From Dyadobacter frigoris (GTDB lineage Bacteria; Bacteroidota; Bacteroidia; Cytophagales; Spirosomataceae), in contig NZ_SZVO01000016.1 of the NCBI RefSeq assembly GCF_005280585.1, positions 125,109 through 189,108 on the forward strand: DNA of 64,000 bases. The letters run 5' to 3'. A program made the translations under genes and the position numbers. The notes beneath the pieces are model-generated. The model worked only from the letters and a program-made list of their open reading frames with translations. It was not told where the DNA came from and searched no databases. This document shows, piece after piece, positions 33,841 through 42,504 of this stretch. Every line of letters starts with the position of its first letter. Position 1 is the first letter of the stretch.

Positions 33841-34872
33841 ATGGAATACAGGCAACTAGGAGCTTCCGGGATTAAAGTGCCCGTGTTAAGTTTTGGTACA
33901 GCTACTTTCGGTGGCGGAAATGAATTTTTCAAAGCCTGGGGAGAAACCGGGGTTGAAGAAGCTAAAACATTGATTAATATTTGCCTGGAAGAGGGCGTTA
34001 ATTTGTTTGACACCGCCAATGTTTATTCGAGAGGATTATCGGAAGAAATTCTTGGTAAGGCTTTGGGAGGTTTGCGAAATCAGGTGTTGATTTCTACAAA
34101 AGCAACATTTCCAATGGGTGACGGGCCAAATGATTATGGCTCTTCCCGCGCTCATTTAATTCAGGCTTGTGAAGACAGTTTAAGACGTTTGAACACGGAT
34201 CATATTGATATTTACCATATGCACGGTTTCGATGGCAACACGCCGGTTGAAGAAACTTTGCGCGCCTTGGACGATCTGGTGACCAGTGGAAAAGTGCGTT
34301 ACATTGCTTGCTCAAATTTTTCTGGCTGGCACTTAATGAAATCACTCTCAGCTTCTGAAAAACATGGCTGGTCCAGATATGTAGGGCATCAGGCCTATTA
34401 TTCGCTTCTCAACAGGGAATTTGAATGGGAGCTGATGCCGCTGGCACTCGACCAGAATGTGGGAACGATCGTATGGAGTCCTTTATCAGCGGGTTTGTTA
34501 AGCGGAAAATTCAAAAGAAATCAGCCAAAACCTGAAAGCAGCAGGTTAAGTCAGGGTGGTTCTCAGGGCCCGGAAACCAATTTTGAATTACTTTATAACA
34601 TTGTAGATGTTTTGGAGGAGGTGGCTGAGGAAACCGGGAAATCTGTTGCTCAGGTTTCTTTAAACTGGTTATTACAGCGTCCAAGTGTTGTAAACATCGT
34701 TATTGGTGCCAGAAATGAAGAACAGTTAAGACAAAATCTTGCAGCGGCTGGATGGAATCTAGCAACAGAACAGGTGAAAAAACTTGATGCTGCTAGTGAA
34801 GTACCACCGATTTATCCTTACTGGCATCAGAGAGGAAACCAGAAACTAAATCCAAATCCGAAATTTTATTGA
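33841..34872 (+). CDS. aldo/keto reductase 1
   Basis: A 343-residue NADPH-dependent aldo/keto reductase, a TIM-barrel enzyme reducing aldehydes or ketones in the cytoplasm. The catalytic tetrad can be placed at Asp57, Tyr62, Lys87 and His128 (DTANVYS, STKATF, YHMHGF). The C-terminal cofactor-binding motif is NIVIGARNEEQLRQNL. Family members of this length resemble YajO/Tas or potassium-channel beta-type reductases. It is paralogous to the reductase at 39567. It stands alone, followed by a strong terminator; the substrate is unknown. Confidence 0.92.
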   Translation: MEYRQLGASGIKVPVLSFGTATFGGGNEFFKAWGETGVEEAKTLINICLEEGVNLFDTANVYSRGLSEEILGKALGGLRNQVLISTKATFPMGDGPNDYGSSRAHLIQACEDSLRRLNTDHIDIYHMHGFDGNTPVEETLRALDDLVTSGKVRYIACSNFSGWHLMKSLSASEKHGWSRYVGHQAYYSLLNREFEWELMPLALDQNVGTIVWSPLSAGLLSGKFKRNQPKPESSRLSQGGSQGPETNFELLYNIVDVLEEVAEETGKSVAQVSLNWLLQRPSVVNIVIGARNEEQLRQNLAAAGWNLATEQVKKLDAASEVPPIYPYWHQRGNQKLNPNPKFY

Positions 34873-34889
34873 TTTTAATATAACAAAAA

Positions 34890-34918
34890 AAGGGCGCTTC
34901 AATCGATAGCGCTCTTTT
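34890..34918. terminator. bidirectional terminator
   Basis: An 8-bp G+C-rich stem (AGGGCGCT/AGCGCTCT) between an A run and a T run separates the convergent aldo/keto reductase and GH43 genes. Confidence 0.85.
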
Positions 34919-34936
34919 CCTTATTTTATAAGCCTG

Positions 34937-35971
34937 TTAATCAGGCACTTTGGCCGACCATGTAATATTGATAATATCTCCCTTTACTTCCATAGGCAGC
35001 CATAAATATCTGGAATTTTCAAGATCTGTTTTATTCCATCGGTCTGCAATAAAGAGGAACTTGCCGTTTTTGGCATTAATTGGTAAAACGAAGGTTCCCT
35101 GGGAAGAAAAAGTAGTTTCGGAAAACGGACCAATACAAGGATTGCCCATAGGTTTCCAATCACCCAATGGTGAGTCTGATACGGCATAAGAAGCAGCATT
35201 CGGACTCCAGCCCGTACAAGCTGATGTTAGCAGATAATACTTTTTTCCAAATTTGAACATCGCGGGTGCTTCGCGCCGTTTGCCTTCGGAAATCCTGATA
35301 TATTGGTTGGTGACTGAACAATAATCATTTGATAACTGATTGATATACATTGTATTATTATCTTCCGAGGCATGTATAAGGTAAGCACTGCCGTTGTCAT
35401 CCTTAAAAATAGTCATATCTCTGGAATCCTGCCCGTTAGGTTTTACGCTTCCCAGATACCGATAAGGGCCGGCAGGATTATCGCTGACCGCAACACCTGC
35501 ATGTGCATAGCTGTAATCCTTATAATCTACGTGCATCCACATAACAAACTGTTTTGTTTTCTGATTATAAATAACTTTTGGCCTTTCAATTACCTTGCTG
35601 GTATCCAGATCACTTTCTGTATCAGAAACAGTAGCGCTCAACGCTATCTTTTCAAATTTCCAGTTTTTCAGATCTTTTGAAGAATAACAGGAAATACCTG
35701 ATGCCGGAACGCGATAACATTCCATTTTCTGATCAGGAAGAAGCCAGGTTTTTCCTTTTTTTATTTCACCAAACCAATAATAAACGCCTTGATGATGAAG
35801 AATACCTCCGCCATGTGCATTAATGAAATTTCCATCGGTATCTTTCCAGACACCCGCCTGTAACATCTGTTTTTCAGGAAATTGTTTTAGAGATAATTTT
35901 TGAGAAAAGGCCGTTGTTATTGTTTGAATCAGAAATAAAAGTGACAAGTGCGCGCAAAGCCAAATTTTCAT
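34937..35971 (-). CDS. glycoside hydrolase family 43 protein
   Basis: A 344-residue exported five-bladed beta-propeller glycosidase. The signal peptide covers about residues 1-23. Features of the galactan beta-1,3-galactosidase-like branch are visible: NAHGGGILHHQGVYYWFGE near the start, the blade motif VIERPKVIYN with a likely acid/base region, SRDMTIFKDDNGSAYLIHASED and the late REAPAMFKFGKKYYLLTS. In that branch the canonical N-terminal Asp base is replaced, and here the position reads NAHGGG, which agrees. It probably releases galactose or arabinose from plant or gum polysaccharides in the periplasm or outside. It is divergent from the TetR gene and not in a polysaccharide locus. Confidence 0.82.
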   Translation of the reverse strand: MKIWLCAHLSLLFLIQTITTAFSQKLSLKQFPEKQMLQAGVWKDTDGNFINAHGGGILHHQGVYYWFGEIKKGKTWLLPDQKMECYRVPASGISCYSSKDLKNWKFEKIALSATVSDTESDLDTSKVIERPKVIYNQKTKQFVMWMHVDYKDYSYAHAGVAVSDNPAGPYRYLGSVKPNGQDSRDMTIFKDDNGSAYLIHASEDNNTMYINQLSNDYCSVTNQYIRISEGKRREAPAMFKFGKKYYLLTSACTGWSPNAASYAVSDSPLGDWKPMGNPCIGPFSETTFSSQGTFVLPINAKNGKFLFIADRWNKTDLENSRYLWLPMEVKGDIINITWSAKVPD

Positions 35972-36122
35972 AGGTGTAGTTTTAAATTCGGTTGAAGTAA
36001 TGTGGAGGGGATTTAATGATAATTGATACGTAAAAATCGCTTAAAGTAACACGGCAGAATTGTTTGTTAATGCTTTTGGTATAATATGGAATCAGAAAAA
36101 AAATAATTTTTTTTCTGATTAA

Positions 36123-36155
36123 TTTGTTTTACTTACATATAAGTAAGTATATTTG
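36123..36155 (+). promoter_or_regulatory. tetR promoter with operator in its spacer
   Basis: A -33 TTTG (36123-36126) and a -7 TATATTTG (36148-36155) are separated by 21 bases. The palindrome ACTTAC-N6-GTAAGT (36131-36148) fills that spacer, so bound regulator would block polymerase. The same palindrome lies upstream of the SDR gene. Confidence 0.75.
36131..36148. promoter_or_regulatory. TetR operator 1
   Basis: ACTTAC-N6-GTAAGT, a perfect 6+6 palindrome lying 28 bases before the ATG of the TetR gene. Identical half-sites recur at 36759-36776, which supports autoregulation plus control of the SDR gene. Confidence 0.8.
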
Positions 36156-36175
36156 TCAGGTTGAATTTTAATTCT

Positions 36176-36742
36176 ATGAAAGCGAGAACGGATACAAAGG
36201 AAAAGATTGTAGAACTGGCAACAGATTTAATCCTGGCTGGCGGATATCCATCACTGAGTTATCAGCAGATTTCTTCCAAACTTGGTATTAAAAATGCTGC
36301 AATTCATTATCATTATCCCAGCAAAGAAGATTTGGGTGTTGAGGTCGTACGCAAAGAAATAGAAAGGTTTGATGACTTTATGGCCGCGGTTTCAGGTTTT
36401 GGCCAATGGGAGAAACTGGAAGCTTTTATGTTGAATTACCGTAAATATCTGGAAAATGAAAACAGGATTTGCATGATTGGTGCCTGTGCATCGGATTACC
36501 GCGAAATTCCGGAACAGATCCAATCCACTGCGGCGGAATATTTCCAAATTGTCAAAAACTGGTTCACAGATTTACTGGAATCCGGCAGAAGTGAAAAGGC
36601 TTTTTATTTCAGGGGCGAAGCGGCAAATAAGGCTTCTCTGATTTCCTCGGCCATGGCCGGAGGTTTGCAACATGCCAGACTTATTGGTAATGCGCATTAT
36701 GACGCGGTAATCACTCAAATAAAACTTGAATTACAAGAATAA
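36176..36742 (+). CDS. TetR/AcrR-family repressor
   Basis: A 188-residue repressor with an N-terminal TetR helix-turn-helix (QISSKLGIKNAAIHYHYPSKEDLGVEVV, about residues 31-58) and a helical ligand-binding domain with the TetR C-terminal pattern. I chose the ATG at 36176; an in-frame TTG at 36161 would add five residues and would crowd the promoter. Matching palindromes in its own promoter and upstream of the SDR gene make it the likely repressor of both. The inducer may be the SDR substrate or a related electrophile, by analogy only. Confidence 0.9.
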   Translation: MKARTDTKEKIVELATDLILAGGYPSLSYQQISSKLGIKNAAIHYHYPSKEDLGVEVVRKEIERFDDFMAAVSGFGQWEKLEAFMLNYRKYLENENRICMIGACASDYREIPEQIQSTAAEYFQIVKNWFTDLLESGRSEKAFYFRGEAANKASLISSAMAGGLQHARLIGNAHYDAVITQIKLELQE

Positions 36743-36758
36743 AAAATTTGCCATTTAA

Positions 36759-36776
36759 ACTTACTTATTAGTAAGT
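36759..36776. promoter_or_regulatory. TetR operator 2
   Basis: ACTTAC-N6-GTAAGT lies 34 bases before the SDR start codon and has exactly the half-sites and 6-base spacing of the operator at 36131-36148. A TTTG at 36747-36750 is a possible -33 element, which would again put the operator in the spacer. Confidence 0.8.
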
Positions 36777-36810
36777 AATTGAAAATAATTTATCATAAAC
36801 AAAACAAGTC

Positions 36811-37563
36811 ATGTCTGAACAAAAAATTGCATTTATCACCGGCGCAAATCGCGGAATTGGATTCGAAACAGCAAAAAAACTTGGTAAGCTGGGCATATTT
36901 CCTGTTATAGGATCAAGAAATGAAGAATCAGGAAAAGCAGCCGTTGAAAAGTTGAAAGCCGAAGGAATTGAATCAGATTTTATAAAATTTGATGTAGCGG
37001 ATAAAAAGGATTACGCCAATGCCTACGAGTATTTTGACAAGAAGTTTGGCAGACTGGATATATTGGTGAACAACGCCGGACTAAGTTTTGAAGGCGATCC
37101 AATGGCTTCGATCGGAAGGGAATTCGCTACGAGCGGTGTTTCAGAAGAAGCATTACGCGGAACTTTGGAAGCTAATTTTTTCGGTGTAGTGTTTAGTACA
37201 CAAGCACTTTTACCCTTGATTAAAAAATCGGAAGCGGGCCGAATCGTCAATGTTTCGAGTAATCTTGGTTCTTTGACTTTGCATTCTGATCCATCTTCAC
37301 AAATTTATGCGGTGAAAATGTTTGCTTACGATACTTCAAAAACCGCCCTGAATTCTTTCACAGTCCATCTTGCGCATGAACTGAAAGACACAAATATCAA
37401 AGTAAATTCTTTGCATCCCGGCTGGATACATACCGAATTAGGCGGATCCGCTGCCCCGATGACACCACAGGACGGAGCGGATACAAGTGTGCGATTGGCA
37501 ACACTTCCGGCTGACGGCCCAACGGGCGGATATTTCCATTTAGAGGAAACAATTGCCTGGTAG
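36811..37563 (+). CDS. SDR family NAD(P)-dependent oxidoreductase
   Basis: A 250-residue classical short-chain dehydrogenase/reductase. The cofactor motif TGANRGIG is at 10-17, NNAG at 87-90, and the catalytic Ser149/Ser150, Tyr173 and Lys177 (YDTSK) are in place. The TGANRGIG variant and length resemble plant-type carbonyl reductases, which prefer NADPH and reduce reactive carbonyl compounds. It is the only gene downstream of TetR operator 2 and ends at a strong terminator, so it is a one-gene target unit of that repressor. The substrate is not indicated. Confidence 0.92.
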   Translation: MSEQKIAFITGANRGIGFETAKKLGKLGIFPVIGSRNEESGKAAVEKLKAEGIESDFIKFDVADKKDYANAYEYFDKKFGRLDILVNNAGLSFEGDPMASIGREFATSGVSEEALRGTLEANFFGVVFSTQALLPLIKKSEAGRIVNVSSNLGSLTLHSDPSSQIYAVKMFAYDTSKTALNSFTVHLAHELKDTNIKVNSLHPGWIHTELGGSAAPMTPQDGADTSVRLATLPADGPTGGYFHLEETIAW

Positions 37564-37582
37564 AAATCATTTTATCCATGTT

Positions 37583-37622
37583 AAAATACCTGAATCATAG
37601 CACTTGATTCAGGTATTTTTTA
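37583..37622 (+). terminator. terminator after the SDR gene
   Basis: A perfect 15-bp stem (AAAATACCTGAATCA/TGATTCAGGTATTTT) with a 7-base loop and a T run, 20 bases after the SDR stop. Confidence 0.88.
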
Positions 37623-37762
37623 TTTAATGGAATATCAACTATTGATAATTATCTGAAAATAGAAGCCGACTTAAAATATTACTAAGCCCAAATCAGTTAT
37701 ATAATCAAATTTAAAAATCGGGATACGCTTCTTTTTATCTTGACAAAATCAACAATACCTTT

Positions 37763-38497
37763 ATGAATGTCAGATTTATCGGGTTTATCCTGATCTTTTT
37801 TTGTGTAGAAAACAGCCGGGTAACTTCGGCTCAGGTGCTGCGGAGTAAGGGAAAAATGAATCAGCAGTTTGTAATGAACGATGAAACTGTCATTGTTAAC
37901 CAGGCTACCGGCCAGCGGATCAGCTACCATGCTTATGATGAATTGTTAAAGAAAAATCCAGGCCGGTATCGCACCCAGCCGGTTTTTGATAAATTTGGAA
38001 AAGCTTCATCTTTTGCCCTGATCCCGAAAACGAAATCCGAAGTTGAGACTGGAATAACTTTGACGCTGGATGAAGACGGAATGCCTGAAATTGGAAAACC
38101 AATCCCGCCTTTTGTCATGAACGGACTGGATGGAAAAACGTATGATTCTGAAAAACTGAAAGGAAAATATGTACTCCTGGGATTTTGGGTTAAATATGAA
38201 AAACCACTTTACACGTTTGAAAGCACAAAAATTATATCCGATTTCATTGAAGAAAATCGGGGAAAAGGAATAGAAATTGTCTCCTTAGGGACAACGATCA
38301 ACACCGATGAAGAATGCAGAAAAGCAATACCAAAACGAAATTGCGGCTTTATCCCGGTTCCTGATTCCTTTGGTTTTAACCATCGTTACAAAGTGACAGA
38401 AACACCTTTTTTTATATTGGTTGATAAAAAAGGAATTGTGAGAGCTATGGCACCTCACACGGAGTTTGACAAAATCAGGGAACTATCTCTTCGATAG
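37763..38497 (+). CDS. secreted redoxin-like protein lacking the CxxC site
   Basis: A 244-residue protein with a signal sequence (about residues 1-23) and an AhpC/TSA-TlpA-type thioredoxin fold in its second half (IGKPIPPFVMNGLDGKTYDS, GKYVLLGFWVKYEKPLY, ETPFFILVDKKG). At the active-site position, where TlpA proteins have FWxxWCxPC, this one reads FWVKYEKPLY, so both active-site cysteines are lost. Two other cysteines (ECRKAIPKRNC) lie about 50 residues later. It may be a binding or structural protein, or use the alternative cysteines. It is a single gene. Confidence 0.75.
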   Translation: MNVRFIGFILIFFCVENSRVTSAQVLRSKGKMNQQFVMNDETVIVNQATGQRISYHAYDELLKKNPGRYRTQPVFDKFGKASSFALIPKTKSEVETGITLTLDEDGMPEIGKPIPPFVMNGLDGKTYDSEKLKGKYVLLGFWVKYEKPLYTFESTKIISDFIEENRGKGIEIVSLGTTINTDEECRKAIPKRNCGFIPVPDSFGFNHRYKVTETPFFILVDKKGIVRAMAPHTEFDKIRELSLR

Positions 38498-38585
38498 ACG
38501 CTGCGAGTTATATAAGTTTGACATCTGCAATTGATGCGATAGTCTTATTTGTTGGGATATAAATCGGATCTCCCTTTGATTTTGT

Positions 38586-38593
38586 TAACTTTG
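38586..38593 (+). promoter_or_regulatory. -7-like element just before the AraC gene
   Basis: TAACTTTG matches TAnnTTTG and ends only 5 bases before the ATG at 38598. Transcription would start about at the start codon, so if used the mRNA is leaderless or the second ATG (38607) is the real start. No -33 partner is visible at the usual distance. Confidence 0.35.
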
Positions 38594-38597
38594 CAGT

Positions 38598-39476
38598 ATG
38601 ACAAATATGAGAATTGCTGAACTCCTTCCGCCTCCTGCACATTATCAATTGGATGTTATTCCGTTTAGAGCCCAGATTTTCGAGGGGGATGGAACAACGC
38701 CTTTTCTACCTTATAACAGGCGAGACTACTACAAAATATGGAGCATAAGCGGTCCTGCAAAACTTCATTATGCCGACAAATCGGTTGAGATAAATAAACC
38801 TGCATTAATTTTTTCCAATCCTCTGGTCCCGTATTCACTTGAAGTTTTTTCGGATGACCGTTCCGGGAGCATGTGTGTTTTTACCGAAGATTTTCTGAAA
38901 ACAAAAGAACGGCTGGATAGTATTCAGGAGTCGCCGTTGTTTAAAATCGGAAGTGATCAGGTATTTTTTCCCGATCGGGCACAGCTTTCCTTTATTTACA
39001 CACTTTATGAGAAAATGGTTTCCGAGATGGAATCAACCTATATTTATAAGTATGATGTGATCAGAAATTATGTAAATCTGATGATCCATGAAGGTATGAA
39101 AATGCAGCCGGCTTTGTCGGATGTGCACCATAACAATGCAGCTTCACGTATCACCAGTTTATTTCTTGAATTATTGGAAAGACAATTCCCGATTGATTCG
39201 CCACACTTTGTTTTGAAATTAAGAAAGGCCAACGACTTCGCAAAGAATTTGTCAATTCATGTAAATCATTTGAATAACGCTGTCCGTGATGTTACCGGAA
39301 AAACCACCACGGCACATATCACCGACCGGATTGTCAACGAGGCAAAAGCACTTTTAAGACATACCAACTGGAGTATAGCAGATATTGGCTCTTGCCTGGG
39401 TTTTGAATATTCAAGCTACTTCAATAATTTCTTTAAGAAAAACGTCGGCGTTACACCTTTATCACTCCGTAAATAA
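38598..39476 (+). CDS. AraC-family transcriptional regulator
   Basis: A 292-residue regulator with a cupin-like N-terminal half (DKSVEINKPALIFSNPLVPYSLE) and the AraC DNA-binding domain at the C-terminus (about 200-292; second helix-turn-helix WSIADIGSCLGFEYSSYFNNFFKKNVGVTPL). The start could also be the in-frame ATG at 38607. It lies 90 bp upstream of an aldo/keto reductase gene on the same strand, a common regulator-target pair in Bacteroidota, so that gene is the likely target; that is inference. The effector is unknown. Confidence 0.9.
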   Translation: MTNMRIAELLPPPAHYQLDVIPFRAQIFEGDGTTPFLPYNRRDYYKIWSISGPAKLHYADKSVEINKPALIFSNPLVPYSLEVFSDDRSGSMCVFTEDFLKTKERLDSIQESPLFKIGSDQVFFPDRAQLSFIYTLYEKMVSEMESTYIYKYDVIRNYVNLMIHEGMKMQPALSDVHHNNAASRITSLFLELLERQFPIDSPHFVLKLRKANDFAKNLSIHVNHLNNAVRDVTGKTTTAHITDRIVNEAKALLRHTNWSIADIGSCLGFEYSSYFNNFFKKNVGVTPLSLRK

Positions 39477-39515
39477 TGCTTTGATTTTTATAGTTTTTAC
39501 TTTGAAAACAGGGAT

Positions 39516-39543
39516 TTTGTCTGACTTTTCGAAAATACCTTTG
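39516..39543 (+). promoter_or_regulatory. promoter of aldo/keto reductase 2
   Basis: A -33 TTTG (39516-39519), a 16-base spacer and a -7 TACCTTTG (39536-39543) lie 23 bases before the ATG at 39567. The same TTTG-N16-TAnnTTTG spacing is seen in the lacI promoter of this window. Confidence 0.7.
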
Positions 39544-39566
39544 CTGTATAATTAAATAACAGCAAA

Positions 39567-40574
39567 ATGAAATATAACGTATTGGGAAAGACAGGTTTGA
39601 AAGTTTCTGAATTATGTCTTGGAACGATGACTTTTGGAGGTAAAGGATTTTTCAAAGTAATGGGAAGTCTGGGCCAGGATTCAGTTGATCAATTAGTGAG
39701 AAAAGCAGTGGACGCCGGAATTAATTTTATCGATACAGCCAATGTATATTCCGAAGGAATGTCCGAAGAACTTACTGGGAAGGCGATCCGGAATCTTGGA
39801 TTAAACCGTGATGATCTGATTGTAGCCACCAAAGTTCGCGGAGCGATGGGTCAGGGGCCAAATGATCAGGGCCTAACCCGGAAACATATCATGCAACAGG
39901 TCGAAGCAAGTTTGAAAAGATTAAATACGGATTACATTGATTTGTATCAAATCCATAGTTTCGATCCAATAACTCCTTTTGAAGAAACAATAAATGCGCT
40001 GGATGATCTGGTTCGGAGCGGAAAAGTGCGCTATATCGGTGCTAGCAATTTGTCGGCATGGCAGCTTATGAAAGCGGTTGGGTATTCGAAATATCAGGAT
40101 AAAGCGAAGTTTGTTTCTATGCAATCCTATTATTCATTGGCTGGCAGGGATATAGAGCGCGAGCTGGTTCCCCTTCTGGATGATCAGAAAATCGGATTGA
40201 TGGTTTGGAGTCCATTGTCTGCCGGATTATTAAGTGGAAAGTATAACCGCAACGGAGAATCTGAAACGGGCGGAAGGCTTACACATTTTGCTTCATTCCC
40301 GGTCGACAGAGAACGCGCTTTCAATATTATTGATGTATTACAGCCGATGGCGGAAGCCAAAGGAGCGACTGTTGCTCAGTTGTCTTTGTCCTGGCTTTTA
40401 CACCAGTCTGCGGTTACAAGTGTTATTATTGGCGCAAATAAAATTGAACAATTAGAAGATAACCTGCATTCGGTGGACATCGTGTTTACGGCAGAAGAAC
40501 TGAAAGCTTTGGATGAGCTTAGTAAGCTGCCTGTGGAATATCCCGGCTGGATGCTGGAAAGAAGTAAAAGATAG
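39567..40574 (+). CDS. aldo/keto reductase 2
   Basis: A 335-residue aldo/keto reductase, paralogous to the one at 33841. The tetrad is Asp56, Tyr61, Lys89 and His130 (DTANVYSEG, ATKVRG, YQIHSFD), and the cofactor motif near the C-terminus is SVIIGANKIEQLEDNL. It would reduce an aldehyde or ketone with NADPH in the cytoplasm. Its own promoter lies just upstream, after the AraC gene, and it ends at a hairpin terminator. The substrate is unknown. Confidence 0.92.
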   Translation: MKYNVLGKTGLKVSELCLGTMTFGGKGFFKVMGSLGQDSVDQLVRKAVDAGINFIDTANVYSEGMSEELTGKAIRNLGLNRDDLIVATKVRGAMGQGPNDQGLTRKHIMQQVEASLKRLNTDYIDLYQIHSFDPITPFEETINALDDLVRSGKVRYIGASNLSAWQLMKAVGYSKYQDKAKFVSMQSYYSLAGRDIERELVPLLDDQKIGLMVWSPLSAGLLSGKYNRNGESETGGRLTHFASFPVDRERAFNIIDVLQPMAEAKGATVAQLSLSWLLHQSAVTSVIIGANKIEQLEDNLHSVDIVFTAEELKALDELSKLPVEYPGWMLERSKR

Positions 40575-40596
40575 ATGGTTTTTTGATAAATGGATT

Positions 40597-40627
40597 AAAA
40601 CGTAGTGTGAAAACAGTACGTTTTTTT
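40597..40627 (+). terminator. terminator after aldo/keto reductase 2
   Basis: An 8-bp stem (AAAACGTA/TACGTTTT) with a 12-base loop and a run of T, 22 bases after the stop codon. Confidence 0.75.
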
Positions 40628-40696
40628 GTTTGCAAGAGTTTTTCAATATAAGATTATTAAAACAGAAGTCTTGTCATTCAAAAGATTTAAATTTGA

Positions 40697-41878
40697 ATGA
40701 AACCAGCCCTTAATATAATGCCGACTTTGTCAATCAATGATTTATTCTACTCAGCACTGCCGGTCAACGAAATTTCCCTGAGCGATCTGCTTACGGAAAA
40801 ACATCTTTTTTATAAGCTACCCGACGACTGGCACGTCGTCGTTACCGACGTTAAAAATTCAACACTTGCAGTGCAAAGTGGATTGCATGAGGCTGTAAAT
40901 CTTATCGCAACAGGCTGTATTGTAGCCGTTTTGAATATTGCCCGGAAAAATAATCTGAGTGTTCCTTTTTTCTTCGGAGGAGATGGTGCGACTTGCATTA
41001 TTCCGCCTTTAATTCTGGAAGAGGTAATGCGGTCTTTACAAATTCATAAGGATAATACTTTTCAGAATTTTGATATTGACCTGCGGATTGGCAGTATTCC
41101 CGTACATGAAATTTATCAAAATGGCTTTACTCTGAACATCAGTAAATTTAAAAATTCGAGTATATTTTCAATTCCGGTTGTTCTGGGAGATGGATTAAGT
41201 TATGCTGAGAAATTGATCAAAGGTGAAGATCATAAACGGGATCTGCTGGAATCTGAAAATCAGCTGCTGGATCTGGAAGGAATGCAATGCCGGTGGGACA
41301 GAATTGCGCCTCCTGAAAATCTGGATGAAGTGATCAGTTTGCTTGTCATTGCAAGAGAAGAAACGCAGCAGGGAATTGTATTTAAAGAGGTAGTGGATTT
41401 TCTTGATAACATTTATGGAACATCGCAAAATCGCCAGCCGATCTCGGTTTCAAAACTGAAATTAAAATCGACATTGGCGAAGATAAATCTTGAAATGAAG
41501 GTCAAGTTTGGTCACCTGCGTTTTTTTTATATGCTTTATAATCGCTTCATTATGCTGTTTGGGCCCTATTATTTTAATACAAAAGAAGGTAAATCGTACC
41601 TGAGCACAATTGTTGAACTGGCCGATACTCTGGTGATTGACGGACGAATTAATACCGTTATTTCAGGTAATACAAAGCAACGTTTATTGCTGGAAGAAGC
41701 CCTCAATAAACTGGAAACCGAGGGTAAAATACGATACGGACTTTTTGTAAGTAAAGAATCGATTATGTCCTGTTACGTGCCTAATGAAGAAAACGCACAC
41801 ATCCATTTTGTAGACGGAGCGGAGGGCGGATATACCAAAGCGGCAGGTATTTTGAAACAAAAAATTCGATATAGTTAA
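40697..41878 (+). CDS. DUF3095 protein, nucleotide cyclase-like
   Basis: A 393-residue cytoplasmic protein of the DUF3095 family. The first half looks like a class III nucleotide cyclase fold: a metal-site strand VVVTDVKNSTLAV with Asp51, and the turn FFFGGDGATC (94-99) where cyclases have the second metal aspartate. The second half (from about 230) is a separate region with no recognised domain. Whether it makes a cyclic nucleotide is unknown; the base-specifying and transition-state residues cannot be placed with confidence. The gene is alone, with no sensor domain in the protein. Confidence 0.75.
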   Translation: MKPALNIMPTLSINDLFYSALPVNEISLSDLLTEKHLFYKLPDDWHVVVTDVKNSTLAVQSGLHEAVNLIATGCIVAVLNIARKNNLSVPFFFGGDGATCIIPPLILEEVMRSLQIHKDNTFQNFDIDLRIGSIPVHEIYQNGFTLNISKFKNSSIFSIPVVLGDGLSYAEKLIKGEDHKRDLLESENQLLDLEGMQCRWDRIAPPENLDEVISLLVIAREETQQGIVFKEVVDFLDNIYGTSQNRQPISVSKLKLKSTLAKINLEMKVKFGHLRFFYMLYNRFIMLFGPYYFNTKEGKSYLSTIVELADTLVIDGRINTVISGNTKQRLLLEEALNKLETEGKIRYGLFVSKESIMSCYVPNEENAHIHFVDGAEGGYTKAAGILKQKIRYS

Positions 41879-42040
41879 TTGGCTATATCCCTTCTGACTT
41901 ACTGCAATCGCTGTTTTTTAGAAAAATATTGTTTAACTTGTAATGTCAAAATCAGCGTAAATAATATAGAATTCTTTTCACGAATCTCGTTGTTTTATCG
42001 CTGATGACATTTGAATTGTTATAACAAATACAATTTCACT

Positions 42041-42502
42041 ATGGGGTTATTAAAATTGCAAATCAACAACCGCAGCTATGAAACAGATGTAGCCGGGGAC
42101 ACCCCGCTATTGTGGGTGCTGCGCGATAATCTGGGGCTTGTAGGGACCAAGTTTGGCTGCGGAATTGCCCAGTGCGGTGCCTGCACAGTCCATCTGGACG
42201 GAGAGGCGGTCCGTTCCTGCGTTTTGCCGGTATCGGCAGTGGGGAAAGGAAAAGTGACGACGATTGAAGGTTTATCAGAAAAGGGAGATCATCCGGTTCA
42301 GAAGGCATGGGAAGAAATTGATGTACCGCAATGCGGATACTGTCAGGCAGGCCAAATCATGACGGCTGCTGCTTTTTTAAAGAAAAATCCTAAACCAACC
42401 GATGCGCAGATTGTGGAGACGATGAGCGGTAATATTTGCCGTTGCGGAACCTACCACCGGATACGTGAAGCAGTAAAATCGGCCGCATCCAAAACCAAAT
42501 AA
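42041..42502 (+). CDS. molybdenum hydroxylase 2Fe-2S subunit (IorA-like)
   Basis: A 153-residue two-cluster ferredoxin subunit of a xanthine-oxidase family hydroxylase, carrying electrons from the Moco site. All eight cluster ligands are seen: Cys40, Cys45, Cys48 and Cys60 for the plant-type cluster and Cys98, Cys101, Cys133 and Cys135 for the second. I chose the ATG at 42041; an in-frame TTG at 42011 would add ten unlikely residues. The Moco subunit gene starts 2 bp after its stop. The two-subunit form without an FAD subunit matches isoquinoline 1-oxidoreductase and related aldehyde dehydrogenases, which pass electrons to the respiratory chain. Confidence 0.93.
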   Translation: MGLLKLQINNRSYETDVAGDTPLLWVLRDNLGLVGTKFGCGIAQCGACTVHLDGEAVRSCVLPVSAVGKGKVTTIEGLSEKGDHPVQKAWEEIDVPQCGYCQAGQIMTAAAFLKKNPKPTDAQIVETMSGNICRCGTYHRIREAVKSAASKTK

Positions 42503-42504
42503 TC

